From an uncultured bacterium (GTDB lineage: Bacteria > Bacillota > Clostridia > Oscillospirales > Oscillospiraceae): 58,691 nt of DNA. Below, piece after piece: positions 8,918 through 17,800 of this stretch (position 1 is its first letter; each line of letters starts with the position of its first letter). The translations under genes were made by a program, and so were the position numbers. Where the stretch lies: assembly GCA_949840775.1 (NCBI GenBank), contig CATKXO010000015.1, positions 1 to 58,691 of the forward strand, read 5' to 3'. The notes beneath the pieces are model-generated. The model was not told where the DNA came from, ran no database searches, and was given only the letters and a program-made list of their open reading frames with translations.

Positions 8918-10117
8918 ATGAGGTATTTTGGACAATTTTTCAGGCTGTCCCTGGTCAGGCTCTGCCAACAGCGCTGGCTGCTGGCAGGGCTTGCCCTTTT
9001 ATGCCTTCTGCTCCCCCTGGGGGCAGGCCGGGCGGCCAATTACCTGCTGGCCCAGGGGGTCCGTTTTTCCGGCGTGACTCTGGCCGTCACCGCCCCCCAG
9101 GGGGACAGCGTCCCCCAGCTGCTGGAGCAGTTCATGGGGGACATGGAGGACATCGCCCAGTACTGCACAATCACGGCCATGGAGGAGCGCGCGGCCATGG
9201 ACGCCCTGGACAGGGGAGAGGTCACCGCAGTGCTGGTCCTCCCGGAGGACTTCATCCACGGGGTTATGTGGGGGGACAACCCGGACCTGCGGCTGGTGGT
9301 GGGCGGGGACCGGCCCCTGGAATCCCTGCTGCTGCTGTGGGTGGGCCAGAGTGCCAGCGACATCCTGTCCGCCTTTCAGAGCGGGGTATATGCGGTGCTG
9401 GACCTGTATGAGGCGGACCCGCCCCCCGGCCTGGACCGGGACCAGGTGGTGATGGACATCAATCTGCGCTACATCTCCCTGGCCATGGGCCGGGCCGGCA
9501 TGTTCCGGGAGGAGCGGGTGTCGGCCACCCAGGCCCTGCCCATCCCGCTGCACTACGCCCTGTCTCTGTCCGCCTATTTTGCCCTGTCCGCCGCGCCGAT
9601 ATTCGTCCCCCTCTACAGCGGAAGCCGGCTGTCCTTCCAGCGCCGCCTGCGGACCGCAGGGCGGGGTGTCTGGGCCGGGTATTTCAGCGGAGTTGCCGCC
9701 GGGGTGCCGGCGCTGCTTCTGCTGCTCCTCCCCGCCCTGCTGCTGGCGGGCGGGGGAGAGCCCCTTCCGCGCCTGGGCGCCGCCCTTCTGGCCGCCCTGT
9801 TCTGCTCAATCTTCTGCTCCCTTTGCTGTCTGGCCGCAGACTCCGCCGCCGGGTGCGGCCTTATCGCCTTTGGCATCTCCCTGCTGTCCCTGGCGTTGGC
9901 CGGGGGGATCGTTCCAACTGTGCTGCTGCCCGGTCCGGTGCGGCGGCTGAGCTGGCTGTCCCCCGTCACCTGGCTGCGTCAGCTGGCCGCCTGCCCCATG
10001 GGATATCCGGTGGACCCTGCCGTCTGGCTCTGCCTGGGCCTGTCCGGGGCGGGGATGGCCGCCCTGTCCCTGATTCTGTACCGCCGCCGGGCATACCGTC
10101 AGGAGGTGGCGCTGTGA
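8918..10117 (+). CDS. ABC-2 type transporter permease
   Basis: A 399-residue membrane protein. One N-terminal helix (about 22-42) is followed by a soluble extracytoplasmic domain to about 205, containing the AVLVLPEDF segment typical of ABC-2/YhgE-like permeases. About six helices follow in the C-terminal half. It starts 6 bp after the zinc-ribbon gene and its stop overlaps the GTG of the next permease. It likely forms the heteromeric channel with the product of 10114-11274, driven by the ATPase at 6492. The substrate is unknown. Confidence 0.85.
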   Translation: MRYFGQFFRLSLVRLCQQRWLLAGLALLCLLLPLGAGRAANYLLAQGVRFSGVTLAVTAPQGDSVPQLLEQFMGDMEDIAQYCTITAMEERAAMDALDRGEVTAVLVLPEDFIHGVMWGDNPDLRLVVGGDRPLESLLLLWVGQSASDILSAFQSGVYAVLDLYEADPPPGLDRDQVVMDINLRYISLAMGRAGMFREERVSATQALPIPLHYALSLSAYFALSAAPIFVPLYSGSRLSFQRRLRTAGRGVWAGYFSGVAAGVPALLLLLLPALLLAGGGEPLPRLGAALLAALFCSIFCSLCCLAADSAAGCGLIAFGISLLSLALAGGIVPTVLLPGPVRRLSWLSPVTWLRQLAACPMGYPVDPAVWLCLGLSGAGMAALSLILYRRRAYRQEVAL

Positions 10118-11274
10118 GCATTTTCCTGCCCCTGTTCAAGAGCAGCCTGCGCACACAGCTTGCCAGCCGGCGCACCTGGCTTCTGATGCTCCTGCTGCCC
10201 CTGATGACCTTCGGCACAAAAGCGCTGCTTCCCGCCCGGGAGGTGTCCACCCCCGTCCAGGTGGGGGTGGTCCTCCCGGAGGAGGGAGGGGCGGATTTCT
10301 GGGCCTGCCTGAGCGCCCGCAGCGGCCTGGTGGTCACCTTCCATCAGGCGGACGGGGACCGGGCGGAGCGGCAGGTGGCCGCCGGCCAGTGGGACTGTGC
10401 CCTGGTCCTGCCGGAGGACTTTGAGGACCGCCTGGCCCGGCGGGAGGTGGAGGAGCTGTTTATCCTGCTCACCGGCCCCGGCTCCACGGTCTACCCCATG
10501 GTGCGGGAGACGGTATCCGCCTGTGTGGCCGAGCTGATCTCCCCCGGCATGGCGGAGGACTACCTGCTGGACAGCGGCATCGGGTCGGAGGAGGAGCTGG
10601 ACAGCCTGCGCCCCCGCCTCCAGGAGGTGCTGCTGGAGCAGGACCGGGTGCTGGTATCCATGGAGACGGTGGATGGCCGCCCGTTGGACCCGCTGACCCT
10701 GGCGGACAGCGGGGTATCCGGCCTGCTGTCCGGGCTGACGGCCATCCTTCTGCTGATTTGGGTCCTGCTGGCCGCCATGGACCTGGGGAGGTGGCTGGAC
10801 TCCCCCTTCGCCCGGCGGCTGGCGCCCCTGCGGGGGACGCTGCCGTTGCTCCTGCCCCGCCTGGGGGCGGAGCTGATCCCCGCCCTGTGCGCCGGGGCGC
10901 TGGCTCTGCTGGCGGTGGAAGACGCCCCGGCCTGTATCCTGTCTCTGGTGCCCTATCTGCTGTTCTGGGGGGCGGCGGCCCTGGTCCTGGCCCGGCGGAG
11001 CCCGCTGTGGGGCGCCCTGCCCGCCCAGGTTCCCTTCGTCCCGCCGCTGGGCCTTCTCCTGTCTCCGGTGCTGCTGGACCTGTCCCTGCTGTTCCCCGCC
11101 CTGGGGCCGGTGATCCGGTGGATGCCCATTACCCTCTACCTCCGCTCCTGCGGCGGCTCGCTGGCGGACGCTCTGGTCCTGGCAGCGGGCGGACTGGCCA
11201 TTCTGGCCCTGGTGTGGGCTCTGGAGGCAAAAAGGCGGGCCCCTACAGGCGATATGCAGGGGCCGTGTCCATGA
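10114..11274 (+). CDS. ABC-2 type transporter permease, second subunit
   Basis: A 386-residue permease of the same plan as the preceding gene: an N-terminal helix, an external domain with CALVLPEDFEDRLA, and about six C-terminal helices. I place the start at the GTG (10114), which overlaps the previous stop (GTGA) and begins with SIFLPLFKSSLR. The extreme C-terminus reads through part of a family-B repeat (11230-11270), giving a tail unlike the rest of the protein. Confidence 0.85.
   Translation: MSIFLPLFKSSLRTQLASRRTWLLMLLLPLMTFGTKALLPAREVSTPVQVGVVLPEEGGADFWACLSARSGLVVTFHQADGDRAERQVAAGQWDCALVLPEDFEDRLARREVEELFILLTGPGSTVYPMVRETVSACVAELISPGMAEDYLLDSGIGSEEELDSLRPRLQEVLLEQDRVLVSMETVDGRPLDPLTLADSGVSGLLSGLTAILLLIWVLLAAMDLGRWLDSPFARRLAPLRGTLPLLLPRLGAELIPALCAGALALLAVEDAPACILSLVPYLLFWGAAALVLARRSPLWGALPAQVPFVPPLGLLLSPVLLDLSLLFPALGPVIRWMPITLYLRSCGGSLADALVLAAGGLAILALVWALEAKRRAPTGDMQGPCP
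11230..11270. repeat. Partial family B repeat within coding sequence
   Basis: GGCGGGCCCCTACAGG ... CAGGGGCC resembles one end of the family-B core and is translated as the last residues of the upstream permease. Confidence 0.5.
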
Positions 11275-11435
11275 CAAACAAAGCGGCCCGGCGGACTCCC
11301 CGCCGGGCTGCCAGTTGTTTCAGGAGGAAAAAGAAGAAAACCTCTTGTCCTTGGTGGAAACGCCGCCGGGGCGTTGGGAGCGGGGGGCCTGCCGCCGGCC
11401 CCCTCACTCCATCCTATGCCGCCGCCGGGAGGGGG

Positions 11436-11711
11436 TTACAGCAGAAACAGCCAGGCGGCCCAGCCCAGCGAGGCCAGCGCCGCCCCGGCTGCCCCCCAGG
11501 CGGGGGCGGGGAGGCGCTCCAGCCGCCGGTTCCACACCCTGCCCTGCCTGATATAGCCGTCGGCGGCCTGACGGGCCTCACGGAGCACCTTGTCGGCGCT
11601 CACCCCCTCCCGGGCCAGGGCCTCCTCCTTGACGATGAAGATGGCCTCCTCAAACAGCCGGGGGTCGGGGGATTTTACCAGGATCACCTGCCGGGTGATT
11701 CCCTTCACCAT
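11436..11711 (-). CDS. Conserved small protein with C-terminal membrane helix
   Basis: A 91-residue protein of unknown function. Residues 1-65 are charged and helical, starting MVKGITRQVILVKSPDP. Residues 70-91 form one transmembrane helix ending at the C-terminus, so it looks tail-anchored with its soluble part in the cytoplasm. I chose the ATG at 11711 because AAAGGA is 10 bp upstream; a GTG nine bases further up is too close to that site. It lies just downstream of gpr on the same strand, separated by a repeat fragment. Confidence 0.6.
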   Translation of the reverse strand: MVKGITRQVILVKSPDPRLFEEAIFIVKEEALAREGVSADKVLREARQAADGYIRQGRVWNRRLERLPAPAWGAAGAALASLGWAAWLFLL

Positions 11712-11783
11712 GCGCGTCACATCCTTTGCCAGTGTTTTCCTTTAGTCTGCCCGGATTTTGGAGAGATATTCTGCCCTTTGACT

Positions 11784-11828
11784 GTAGGGGCGGATATGAT
11801 CCGCCCGTAGGCGCATACGATGCACCCC
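11784..11828. repeat. Partial family B-type repeat
   Basis: TGTAGGGGCGGATATGATCC ... GCACCCCTA is a short palindromic element abutting the gpr stop codon, with the TAG-containing GTAGGGG end typical of the family. Confidence 0.5.
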
Positions 11829-12718
11829 TAAGACAGCAGCAGCTCCAGCTCCTCCAGGGAAATTCCCGGCTGGAGGGCCATGCTCAGGCCGTAGCCGATG
11901 ACCTTGGACAGGTCGTTCACCTGGCCGTCGATGTCCTTGGGGGTGACCAGCAGGTCCCGGCCCTCCCCCAGGTCGGGCAGTTCGTCGGTGCCCAGCAGGT
12001 CGGCGGCCAGGGTGGCCCCGTCCACCACGGTGGGCACTCCCAGGGCAATGACGGGCACCCCCAGGGTGTCTTGGGTGAGGCCCATGCGGTGGTTGCCCAC
12101 CCCGGAGCCGGGGGTGATGCCGGTGTCGGCAATCTGTACCGTTTTGCACAGCCGCTTCAAAGACCGGGAGGCCAGGGCGTCCACTGCGATGACGCAGACG
12201 GGCCGGAGCTTCTCGCACACCGCCCGCACCAGCTCGCCGCTCTCCATCCCGGTATTGCCCATCACCTCCGCCGTGACGGAGGCCACCGGACGCAGGGCGC
12301 CGAAGTGCTCCGGCATCTGCCGCACCAGGTGGCGGGTGACCAGGGTGTTCTGGTGGACCTTGGGGCCGATGGCGTCGGGGGTGATGGCCCGGTTGCCCAG
12401 GCCGGCCACCAGCACCAGGCCGTCTCCGGGCAGGCTCCGGAGCAGCTGGCCCATCTCGCCGGCCAGCGCCCGGACGGAGCGCTGGAAGATGTCCTCCTCC
12501 CGGTTGGCCAGCCCCTCCAGGGTGAGGGTGACGTAGGTCCCCTGGGGCTTGCCCAGGGCGCTCTCCCCCCGGCCGTCCAGCACCCGGACGGTGTTCACCG
12601 GGATCCCCTCCCGAAGGCTGTCCCATGCCTCAACCCCCGGCAGGGCGGTGACGGCTCCCGCCCGCTCCTGCCACAGCTCCCTGGCCTCCAGGGCCAGGTC
12701 GGTCCGCCGCATACGCAT
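11828..12718 (-). CDS. gpr: Germination protease (spore protease)
   Basis: A 296-residue GPR, the unique aspartic-type protease that degrades small acid-soluble spore proteins during germination. The family signatures are clear: TDLALEA near the N-terminus (processing region), VLVAGLGNRAITPDAIGPKV in the centre, and IAVDALASR and PGSGVGNHR further on. AAGGAGGG is 5 bp before the ATG. Its presence shows the organism makes endospores. I could not find a clean sigma-F or sigma-G promoter upstream. Confidence 0.95.
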   Translation of the reverse strand: MRMRRTDLALEARELWQERAGAVTALPGVEAWDSLREGIPVNTVRVLDGRGESALGKPQGTYVTLTLEGLANREEDIFQRSVRALAGEMGQLLRSLPGDGLVLVAGLGNRAITPDAIGPKVHQNTLVTRHLVRQMPEHFGALRPVASVTAEVMGNTGMESGELVRAVCEKLRPVCVIAVDALASRSLKRLCKTVQIADTGITPGSGVGNHRMGLTQDTLGVPVIALGVPTVVDGATLAADLLGTDELPDLGEGRDLLVTPKDIDGQVNDLSKVIGYGLSMALQPGISLEELELLLS

Positions 12719-12826
12719 GGCGCTCCCTCCTTATGCAATATGTTGTGGAATCAATTTCCTGTCCGCCCTAGTTTTTGCCTCTTTTGAAAAACTATCCGGC
12801 CGGTGCAAATTTTTTGAAAAAAACAG

Positions 12827-12855
12827 TTGATTTTTTTTGGGGAGGGTGGTACAAT
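12827..12855 (+). promoter_or_regulatory. Promoter of rpsT
   Basis: TTGATT (12827-12832), 17-bp spacer, TACAAT (12850-12855), about 60 bp upstream of the rpsT start. Confidence 0.75.
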
Positions 12856-12917
12856 ACAAATCTGCGTGGGCGTATTAGCGCCTAAATTAAAGATGAAAAT
12901 CGGAGGAGGTGTTTGGT

Positions 12918-13181
12918 TTGCCGAATATTAAGTCTGCCAAGAAGCGCGTTCTGGTGTCTCAGGCCAAGGCCGCGCAGAACAAGGCCGCGAAATCCGCGCT
13001 GAAGACCGACATCAAGAAGTTTGAGGCCGCGGTGGCGGAAGGCAACCGCAGCGAGGCCGATGTCGCTTACAAGGTGGCCGTCAAGGCGGTGGACAAGGCC
13101 GCTGCCAAGGGTCTGCTGCACCGCAACAACGCTGCCAACAAGAAGAGCAAGATGACCCTCAAGCTGAGCAAGCTGGCTTGA
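12918..13181 (+). CDS. rpsT: 30S ribosomal protein S20
   Basis: Small-subunit primary rRNA-binding protein of 87 residues. The sequence MPNIKSAKKRVLVSQ and the HRNNAANKKSK segment identify S20. I place the start at the TTG (12918) because it gives the canonical MPNIKS terminus and lies 7 bp after GGAGGAGGT. The upstream GTG in the same frame overlaps the ribosome site. A non-ATG start is also found in E. coli rpsT, where it contributes to feedback control; the same may hold here. Confidence 0.95.
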   Translation: MPNIKSAKKRVLVSQAKAAQNKAAKSALKTDIKKFEAAVAEGNRSEADVAYKVAVKAVDKAAAKGLLHRNNAANKKSKMTLKLSKLA

Positions 13182-13196
13182 TTTTGCGCCAAAGGA

Positions 13197-13225
13197 AAGC
13201 CGTCTGGACAACAGACGGCTTTTTT
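13197..13225 (+). terminator. Terminator of rpsT
   Basis: AAGCCGTCTG / CAGACGGCTT hairpin with a following T run. Confidence 0.9.
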
Positions 13226-13266
13226 CGTATTTGTTTTTGCGGGGATGTGTGGTAGAATTGTAATAT

Positions 13267-13346
13267 GACCCGCCGTGGGCGGCGGGTCCCACATTATGCC
13301 CTGTGGGGCCCGCCCCCCTGGGCGGGCCATCCGGCCCCATATTGCA
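13267..13346. repeat. Family B repeat, GTGGGGCCC subtype
   Basis: GGCGGCGGGTCCCAC ... GTGGGGCCCGCCCCCC palindromic element between rpsT and the YihY-type gene. Confidence 0.75.
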
Positions 13347-13365
13347 CCGAAAGGAGGCCCCGCCC

Positions 13366-14223
13366 ATGAAAAAATTTCTCTCCCTTCCTCCGGTCTCCTT
13401 CGCGGTGGAGGCGGCGGAGCTCTTTTTGGAGGTGGGGGCCTCCCGGGCGGCGGCGGCCCTGTCCTATTTTCTGATTCTCACCCTGTTCCCCCTGCTGGTG
13501 TGCGTCAACTACTTCATCGGCCTGTTCCACCTGGACCTGGAGAACCTGCTCCGGTCCCTGGACCAGATTCTCCCCGCCGGGGTGCTGGCGGTGGTGGGGG
13601 ACTACCTGGGCTATGTGGCGGGCAGCCAGTCTTCGGCCCTGCTGCTGGCCAGCCTGTTCACCATCCTCATCTCCGCCTCGGCGGGACTGCGCACCCTGCT
13701 GGCCGCCATGGACGACCTCCACGGCAGGACAGACACCCACCCGGTCCGTCGGGTGGCGTTCAGCGTGGTACTGTCGGCGCTGTTCCTGCTCACCGTCTAC
13801 CTGTCGGTGGTGGTCATTTTCACCGGCGAGTGGTTTTTCTGGCTGCTGGAGGACCACCTGCCCCGGCACATCGCCGAGCTGCTCCCCCTGTCCGCCCTGT
13901 CCGGGCTGTGGCGGTGGATGCGCTATCTGCTGCTGTTCTGCTTTGTGCTGCTGCTGGTGCTTATCGTCTACCGGGCGGGAACGCCCAAGGGAGCCATGCG
14001 CCTGCCGGTGGTGGTGCTGTCCTCCCTGCTGGCCGCCCTGGCCATCGCCGGGGCCTCGGTGCTGTTCTCCTGGTTCATCGGCATGTCCTCCCGCTACGCC
14101 CTGGTCTACGGCTCTCTAGCCTCCCTCATTATCCTGCTGGTGTGGCTCTATCTGTGCGGCAACCTCCTGCTGCTGGGGGCCGTGGTGGGGCGGGTGCTGG
14201 AAAACCGGCTGAAAAAGACATGA
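13366..14223 (+). CDS. YihY/BrkB family membrane protein
   Basis: A 285-residue polytopic protein of the YihY/virulence-factor BrkB family, with about six transmembrane helices. The conserved helix with RAAAALSYFLILTLFPLLV (about residues 25-45) and the family C-terminal YGSLASLIILLVWLYL are present. The ATG is at 13366 after AAAGGAGG. The family was once called ribonuclease BN in error; its real function is unknown. It is monocistronic, with a hairpin terminator just after the stop. Confidence 0.85.
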   Translation: MKKFLSLPPVSFAVEAAELFLEVGASRAAAALSYFLILTLFPLLVCVNYFIGLFHLDLENLLRSLDQILPAGVLAVVGDYLGYVAGSQSSALLLASLFTILISASAGLRTLLAAMDDLHGRTDTHPVRRVAFSVVLSALFLLTVYLSVVVIFTGEWFFWLLEDHLPRHIAELLPLSALSGLWRWMRYLLLFCFVLLLVLIVYRAGTPKGAMRLPVVVLSSLLAALAIAGASVLFSWFIGMSSRYALVYGSLASLIILLVWLYLCGNLLLLGAVVGRVLENRLKKT

Positions 14224-14228
14224 AAACA

Positions 14229-14253
14229 GCGCCGGAAACCCGGCGCCGCTTTC
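14229..14253. terminator. Bidirectional terminator
   Basis: GCGCCGG / CCGGCGC hairpin followed by a pyrimidine-rich CGCTTTCTT on the plus strand and TGTTTTC on the minus strand, between convergent genes. Confidence 0.65.
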
Positions 14254-14258
14254 TTCCG

Positions 14259-14411
14259 TTACTGTTCGGTTTTGGGGTCCTCTTGGTCTGATTCCGCCTC
14301 ACCGGAGGAGATATACAGCTCCTCGCACTTTTGCTGGGCCTGAATCAGGAGATTGGCCGCCTCCTCGGTGGCGTGGAACAGCGTCAGGTACATCTGCTTA
14401 TAGTCTTCCAT
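14259..14411 (-). CDS. Small conserved helical protein
   Basis: A 50-residue product starting MEDYKQMYLTLFHATEEA, predicted to be one or two amphipathic helices, followed by an acidic tail. Similar small proteins beginning M-x-DYK-x-MY occur in related Oscillospiraceae, as far as I recall, and have no known function. The longer in-frame extension upstream lacks a plausible ribosome site and overlaps structured RNA, so I prefer the ATG at 14411. It lies directly downstream of the 6S-like RNA on the same strand and may share its transcript. Confidence 0.5.
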   Translation of the reverse strand: MEDYKQMYLTLFHATEEAANLLIQAQQKCEELYISSGEAESDQEDPKTEQ

Positions 14412-14460
14412 ACAAACACAACCATCCCGAGAGACAGCCCCAAAGCTGTCTCTCTGTTTT

Positions 14461-14536
14461 CTCAACGGTTCCGCCCGCAGGGGGAGTGCACAGGAGGGTG
14501 AGGAGGTGTTCTCCCCCCGCAGGTTTTCCCGTCGAG
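14461..14536 (-). other. Long imperfect hairpin downstream of the 6S-like RNA
   Basis: CTCGACGG / CCGTTGAG and then a 13-bp CCTGCGGGGGGAG / CTCCCCCTGCGGG stem, separated by a purine-rich internal loop (GAAAA opposite CGGAA). It overlaps the 3' arm of the neighbouring RNA by three bases, so the two folds compete or the hairpin defines a 3' processing site. Confidence 0.45.
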
Positions 14537-14734
14537 ACAAACAAAAGCGGCGCGGGATGTCGTAACCCCACACCGCATATCTCAGACACAAACTCTAAAA
14601 CGGGGACTTGAAAAGGGGGAAAGCTTCCGTTATAATAAGAGCTGGTGCAGCAATGCTGTTGTGTGGGTGGTTGCCTCACCCGTACAGGGGCGCGGGGGGG
14701 CTTAGACCCCGCGTCCTGCCCTTTTATTTGTCTC
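14534..14734 (-). ncRNA. ssrS: Structured RNA, candidate 6S RNA
   Basis: A 201-nt stretch whose ends pair perfectly. GAGACAAATAAAAG (14734-14721) pairs with CTTTTGTTTGTCTC (14547-14534) over 14 bp. Two nested helices continue inward: CGCGGGGT with ATCCCGCG, then TAAGCCCC with GGGGTTA. The promoter TTGTAC-17-TATACT puts the first base about where the closing stem begins. Rod shape, length and end pairing match 6S RNA, which binds housekeeping RNA polymerase. No family-specific primary motif was confirmed, so the name is tentative; another structured RNA class is possible. Confidence 0.5.
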
Positions 14735-14742
14735 TTGCCAAT

Positions 14743-14771
14743 AGTATAGCATATTTTGTCGAATAGTACAA
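14743..14771 (-). promoter_or_regulatory. Promoter of the 6S-like RNA
   Basis: Minus-strand TTGTAC (14771-14766), 17-bp spacer, TATACT (14748-14743). Confidence 0.7.
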
Positions 14772-14786
14772 GGAATATTTTTCAGG

Positions 14787-14819
14787 CGCGGCCCGGTTTT
14801 TGGGCCGCGTTTTCTCTTT
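14787..14819 (+). terminator. Hairpin terminator
   Basis: CGCGGCCC / GGGCCGCG stem (14787-14809) followed by TTTTCTCTTT on the plus strand. It lies upstream of the large 14899 gene and may act as an attenuator or end an unseen plus-strand transcript. Confidence 0.6.
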
Positions 14820-14898
14820 CCAAATGGAGGGAAATGTGCTATGCTTATCATGAGAAAATTTTGCCGTCCTGGATTTGGACGGCTGATGAGGTGACGGT

Positions 14899-17800
14899 AT
14901 GAACAAAATGATCCGCCAGTTGAACCGTGATATCCTCGACTCCCTGTCTGCCCGCCGGCCGGGGGAGCTGGCCAACCGCCGGGCCCTCCAGGACATGATG
15001 AAGCAGCCCGGCTGGACCAGCGGCCTGGCCGCCCTGTTCCCCATCCGGGAGCGGCTGAGCTGCGCCCGCATTCTGGAGCTGTGCACCCCCATTCTGAACC
15101 GGTTCTCTCCCCAGGCCCCGAAGAGGGGCTGGGGGCCCTTCACCTATCAGTATGTCTGCCGCCTGATGTTCCCGGAGAACGGCTTTGCCCCCGAGGCGGA
15201 CCGGTGCGGCGCCGGGGCGGAGTTCTACCTCACCGTCCTCCAGGTTCTGCTGGACCAGGAGCGCTCCGCCCTGCCCTTCGACCCCATGATGGATTTCCAG
15301 TTCCTCGCCGAGGAGGAGTATGAGACCTGCGACAAGGCCCGGGAGTATCACCGCTTTCTGGCCGCATGGCGGGGGGAATTTATCTATGAGCTGATGCGTC
15401 TGGGGCTGGAGTTCACCCCCTTCAAGACCCTGAGCCACATCGCAGGCGTCCACCACATCGCCATGACCGCCGCCCGGGGGCTGGCCCAGGCCGGGGTGGA
15501 GGTGGACCTGGCCCTGATCTCAGGGGCCGCCGCCGCCCACGACGTGGGCAAGTTCGGCTGCCGCCCCGGGGAGCGGGTGCCCTACCTCCACTACTATTAC
15601 ACCGACCAGTGGCTGCTGGAGCGGAAGATGGAGGACATCAGCCACATCGCCTCCAACCACTCCACCTGGGACCTGGAGCTGGAGTCCCTGTCGGTGGAGT
15701 CCCTGCTGCTCATCTACGCCGACTTCCGCTCCAAGTCGGAGCGGGGGCCCAACGGCGAGGAGATCATCGTGCTCTACCCCCTGGACGAGTCCTTCCAGGT
15801 GATTTTGTCCAAGCTGGACAACGTGGACCGGAAGAAGCGCCGCCGGTATGAGTTCGTCTACGGCAAGCTCCACGACTTTGAGGACTATATGCGCCGCCTG
15901 GGGGTGGACGTGGACCTCACCGGGCGGAAGCAGAGTCCCGCCCCGCACAAGGACCCCGCCCTCATGGGCCCGGAGGAGACGCTGGACAGCCTGATTCTGC
16001 TGTCGGTGGAGCACAACTTACAGCTGATGCACATGCTGTCTAACGAGCAGAAGTTCGGCAACATCATCGAGGCCGCCCGCTCCACCAAGAGCTGGCAGCA
16101 GCTGAGGGCCTACCTCAACGTGTTCGGCGAGTATTTTACTTACCTGTCGGTGCGGCAGAAGACCCAGGCTTTGTCCTTCCTCTACGAGCTGCTGATGCAC
16201 CGTGAGGGCGACATCCGCCGGCAGGCCGGCGCCCTCATCGGCCAGATTATTGCCCGGTTCCACCTGGTCTACCGCAAGGAGATTCCCGCCGACGCCCAGA
16301 ACGACCCGGCGGAGGAGGTCCCCTTCACCCTGTGGAGCCAGTATCTGGACATGATTATCTTCCCCGACCACAAAACCACCCCCCAGCAGCGGTCCCACAT
16401 CAGCTATACCCTGAAGCTGGTGGTGGAGTCCATGCTGAACCATGCCCGGCCCAACGACATCCCCCGCTTTCTGGACGCCCTGCTGGGCTACTACAACGAC
16501 CCGGCCCACACCGATGACGACACCGCCTTTACCCTGCTGGACGCCGCCCGCTACCTGCCCCCCAAGCACTACGGGGAGGAGACCCGGGAGAAGCTGGTGG
16601 ACTTTGCCGCCCACTTTGCCGCGTCGGAGGACCTGCGGCTGGTCACCGCCGCCCTCCAGTTCCTGCGGGAGACGGTGCGCAACATCCCCCGCAGCCACCC
16701 CCAGATGGCCCGCATCGCGGATTTGGCGGAGGGGGTCCCCTCCAGCCAGCTGACCACGGTCTTCCTCAAGTGCCGCATCCTCCGCCGGGCGGGGCGGGAC
16801 GTGTCCGCCCTGGAACACACCCTGTACCACACCGACATCACCAGCGAGGTCTTTTTGGACAACCTGAAAATCGCCACCCCCTGGGTGGTGAAGGTGGCCG
16901 GGGTGGAGCTGCTCCGGGATCAGGTGGAGCATGGGGTGGAGGCCCATATCCTCCACATCGCCACCCACTTCTCCAACCTGGTCAAGGTGTCGGAGCGGGT
17001 GGTGGTGCGGCACACCGCCGGCTCCGCCCTGGTGCACACCCTGTCCCTCCTGCGCCGGGAGCAGCGCAATGAGGTGGTGGTGGAGCTGGGCAAGGGGCTG
17101 GAGATGGGCCAGTATGAGATTTCCAAGTATATTCCCCAGTACCTGGGGGAGGCCGCCCTCTACCTCCACCCCAGTGAGCTGGACGAGCAGGTGCTGTGGC
17201 TGAAAACCCTGCTGGGCTCCCCCAACGACTCCGCCGTGGCCGGGGCGCTGAATACCATTGCGGTCCTGCTTCAGCACTACCCCGCCTATCAGCAGCGCTT
17301 TCCGGAGAAGCAGCAGGTTTACGAGGCGCGGCGGCAGGAGTTGCTGGGCCTGCTCCTCCAGGGCCTGGCCCACTACCGGGAGACGGTGCGGCAGGAGGCC
17401 CTGCTGGTCACCGGCAAGCTGCTGTTTGAAAGCCCCATGCTGGATATGGAGGAGAAGGCCCGGCTGTTCTCCCTGAGCTACCGCAAGCTGCTGTTCCTGA
17501 CCCAGGAGTCCTCCCGGCAGGACGGCCTCACCTTTTACTACCGGGCGGCCGCCCTGGCCCACATCAACCGCTTTATCGCCGTCCGGCGGCTGGACCACGG
17601 CCCCTTCACCTTTGAAAAGCCCCGGAAGATCGCCTTTTTCCCCGGCACCTTCGACCCCTTCACCCTGTCCCACAAGGGCATTGTCCACGCCATCCGGGAC
17701 CAGGGCTTTGAGGTCTACCTGGCGGTGGACGAGTTTTCCTGGTCCAAGAAGGCCCAGCCCCACCTGATCCGCCGGCAGATTGTCAACCTGTCGGTGGCGG

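Noticed and set aside
14608-14636. Plus-strand TTGAAA-17-TATAAT promoter-like sequence
   Set aside because: It lies in the centre of the candidate 6S RNA, where promoter-like sequence may be part of the RNA itself; an independent plus-strand RNA is possible but not supported by a better signal.
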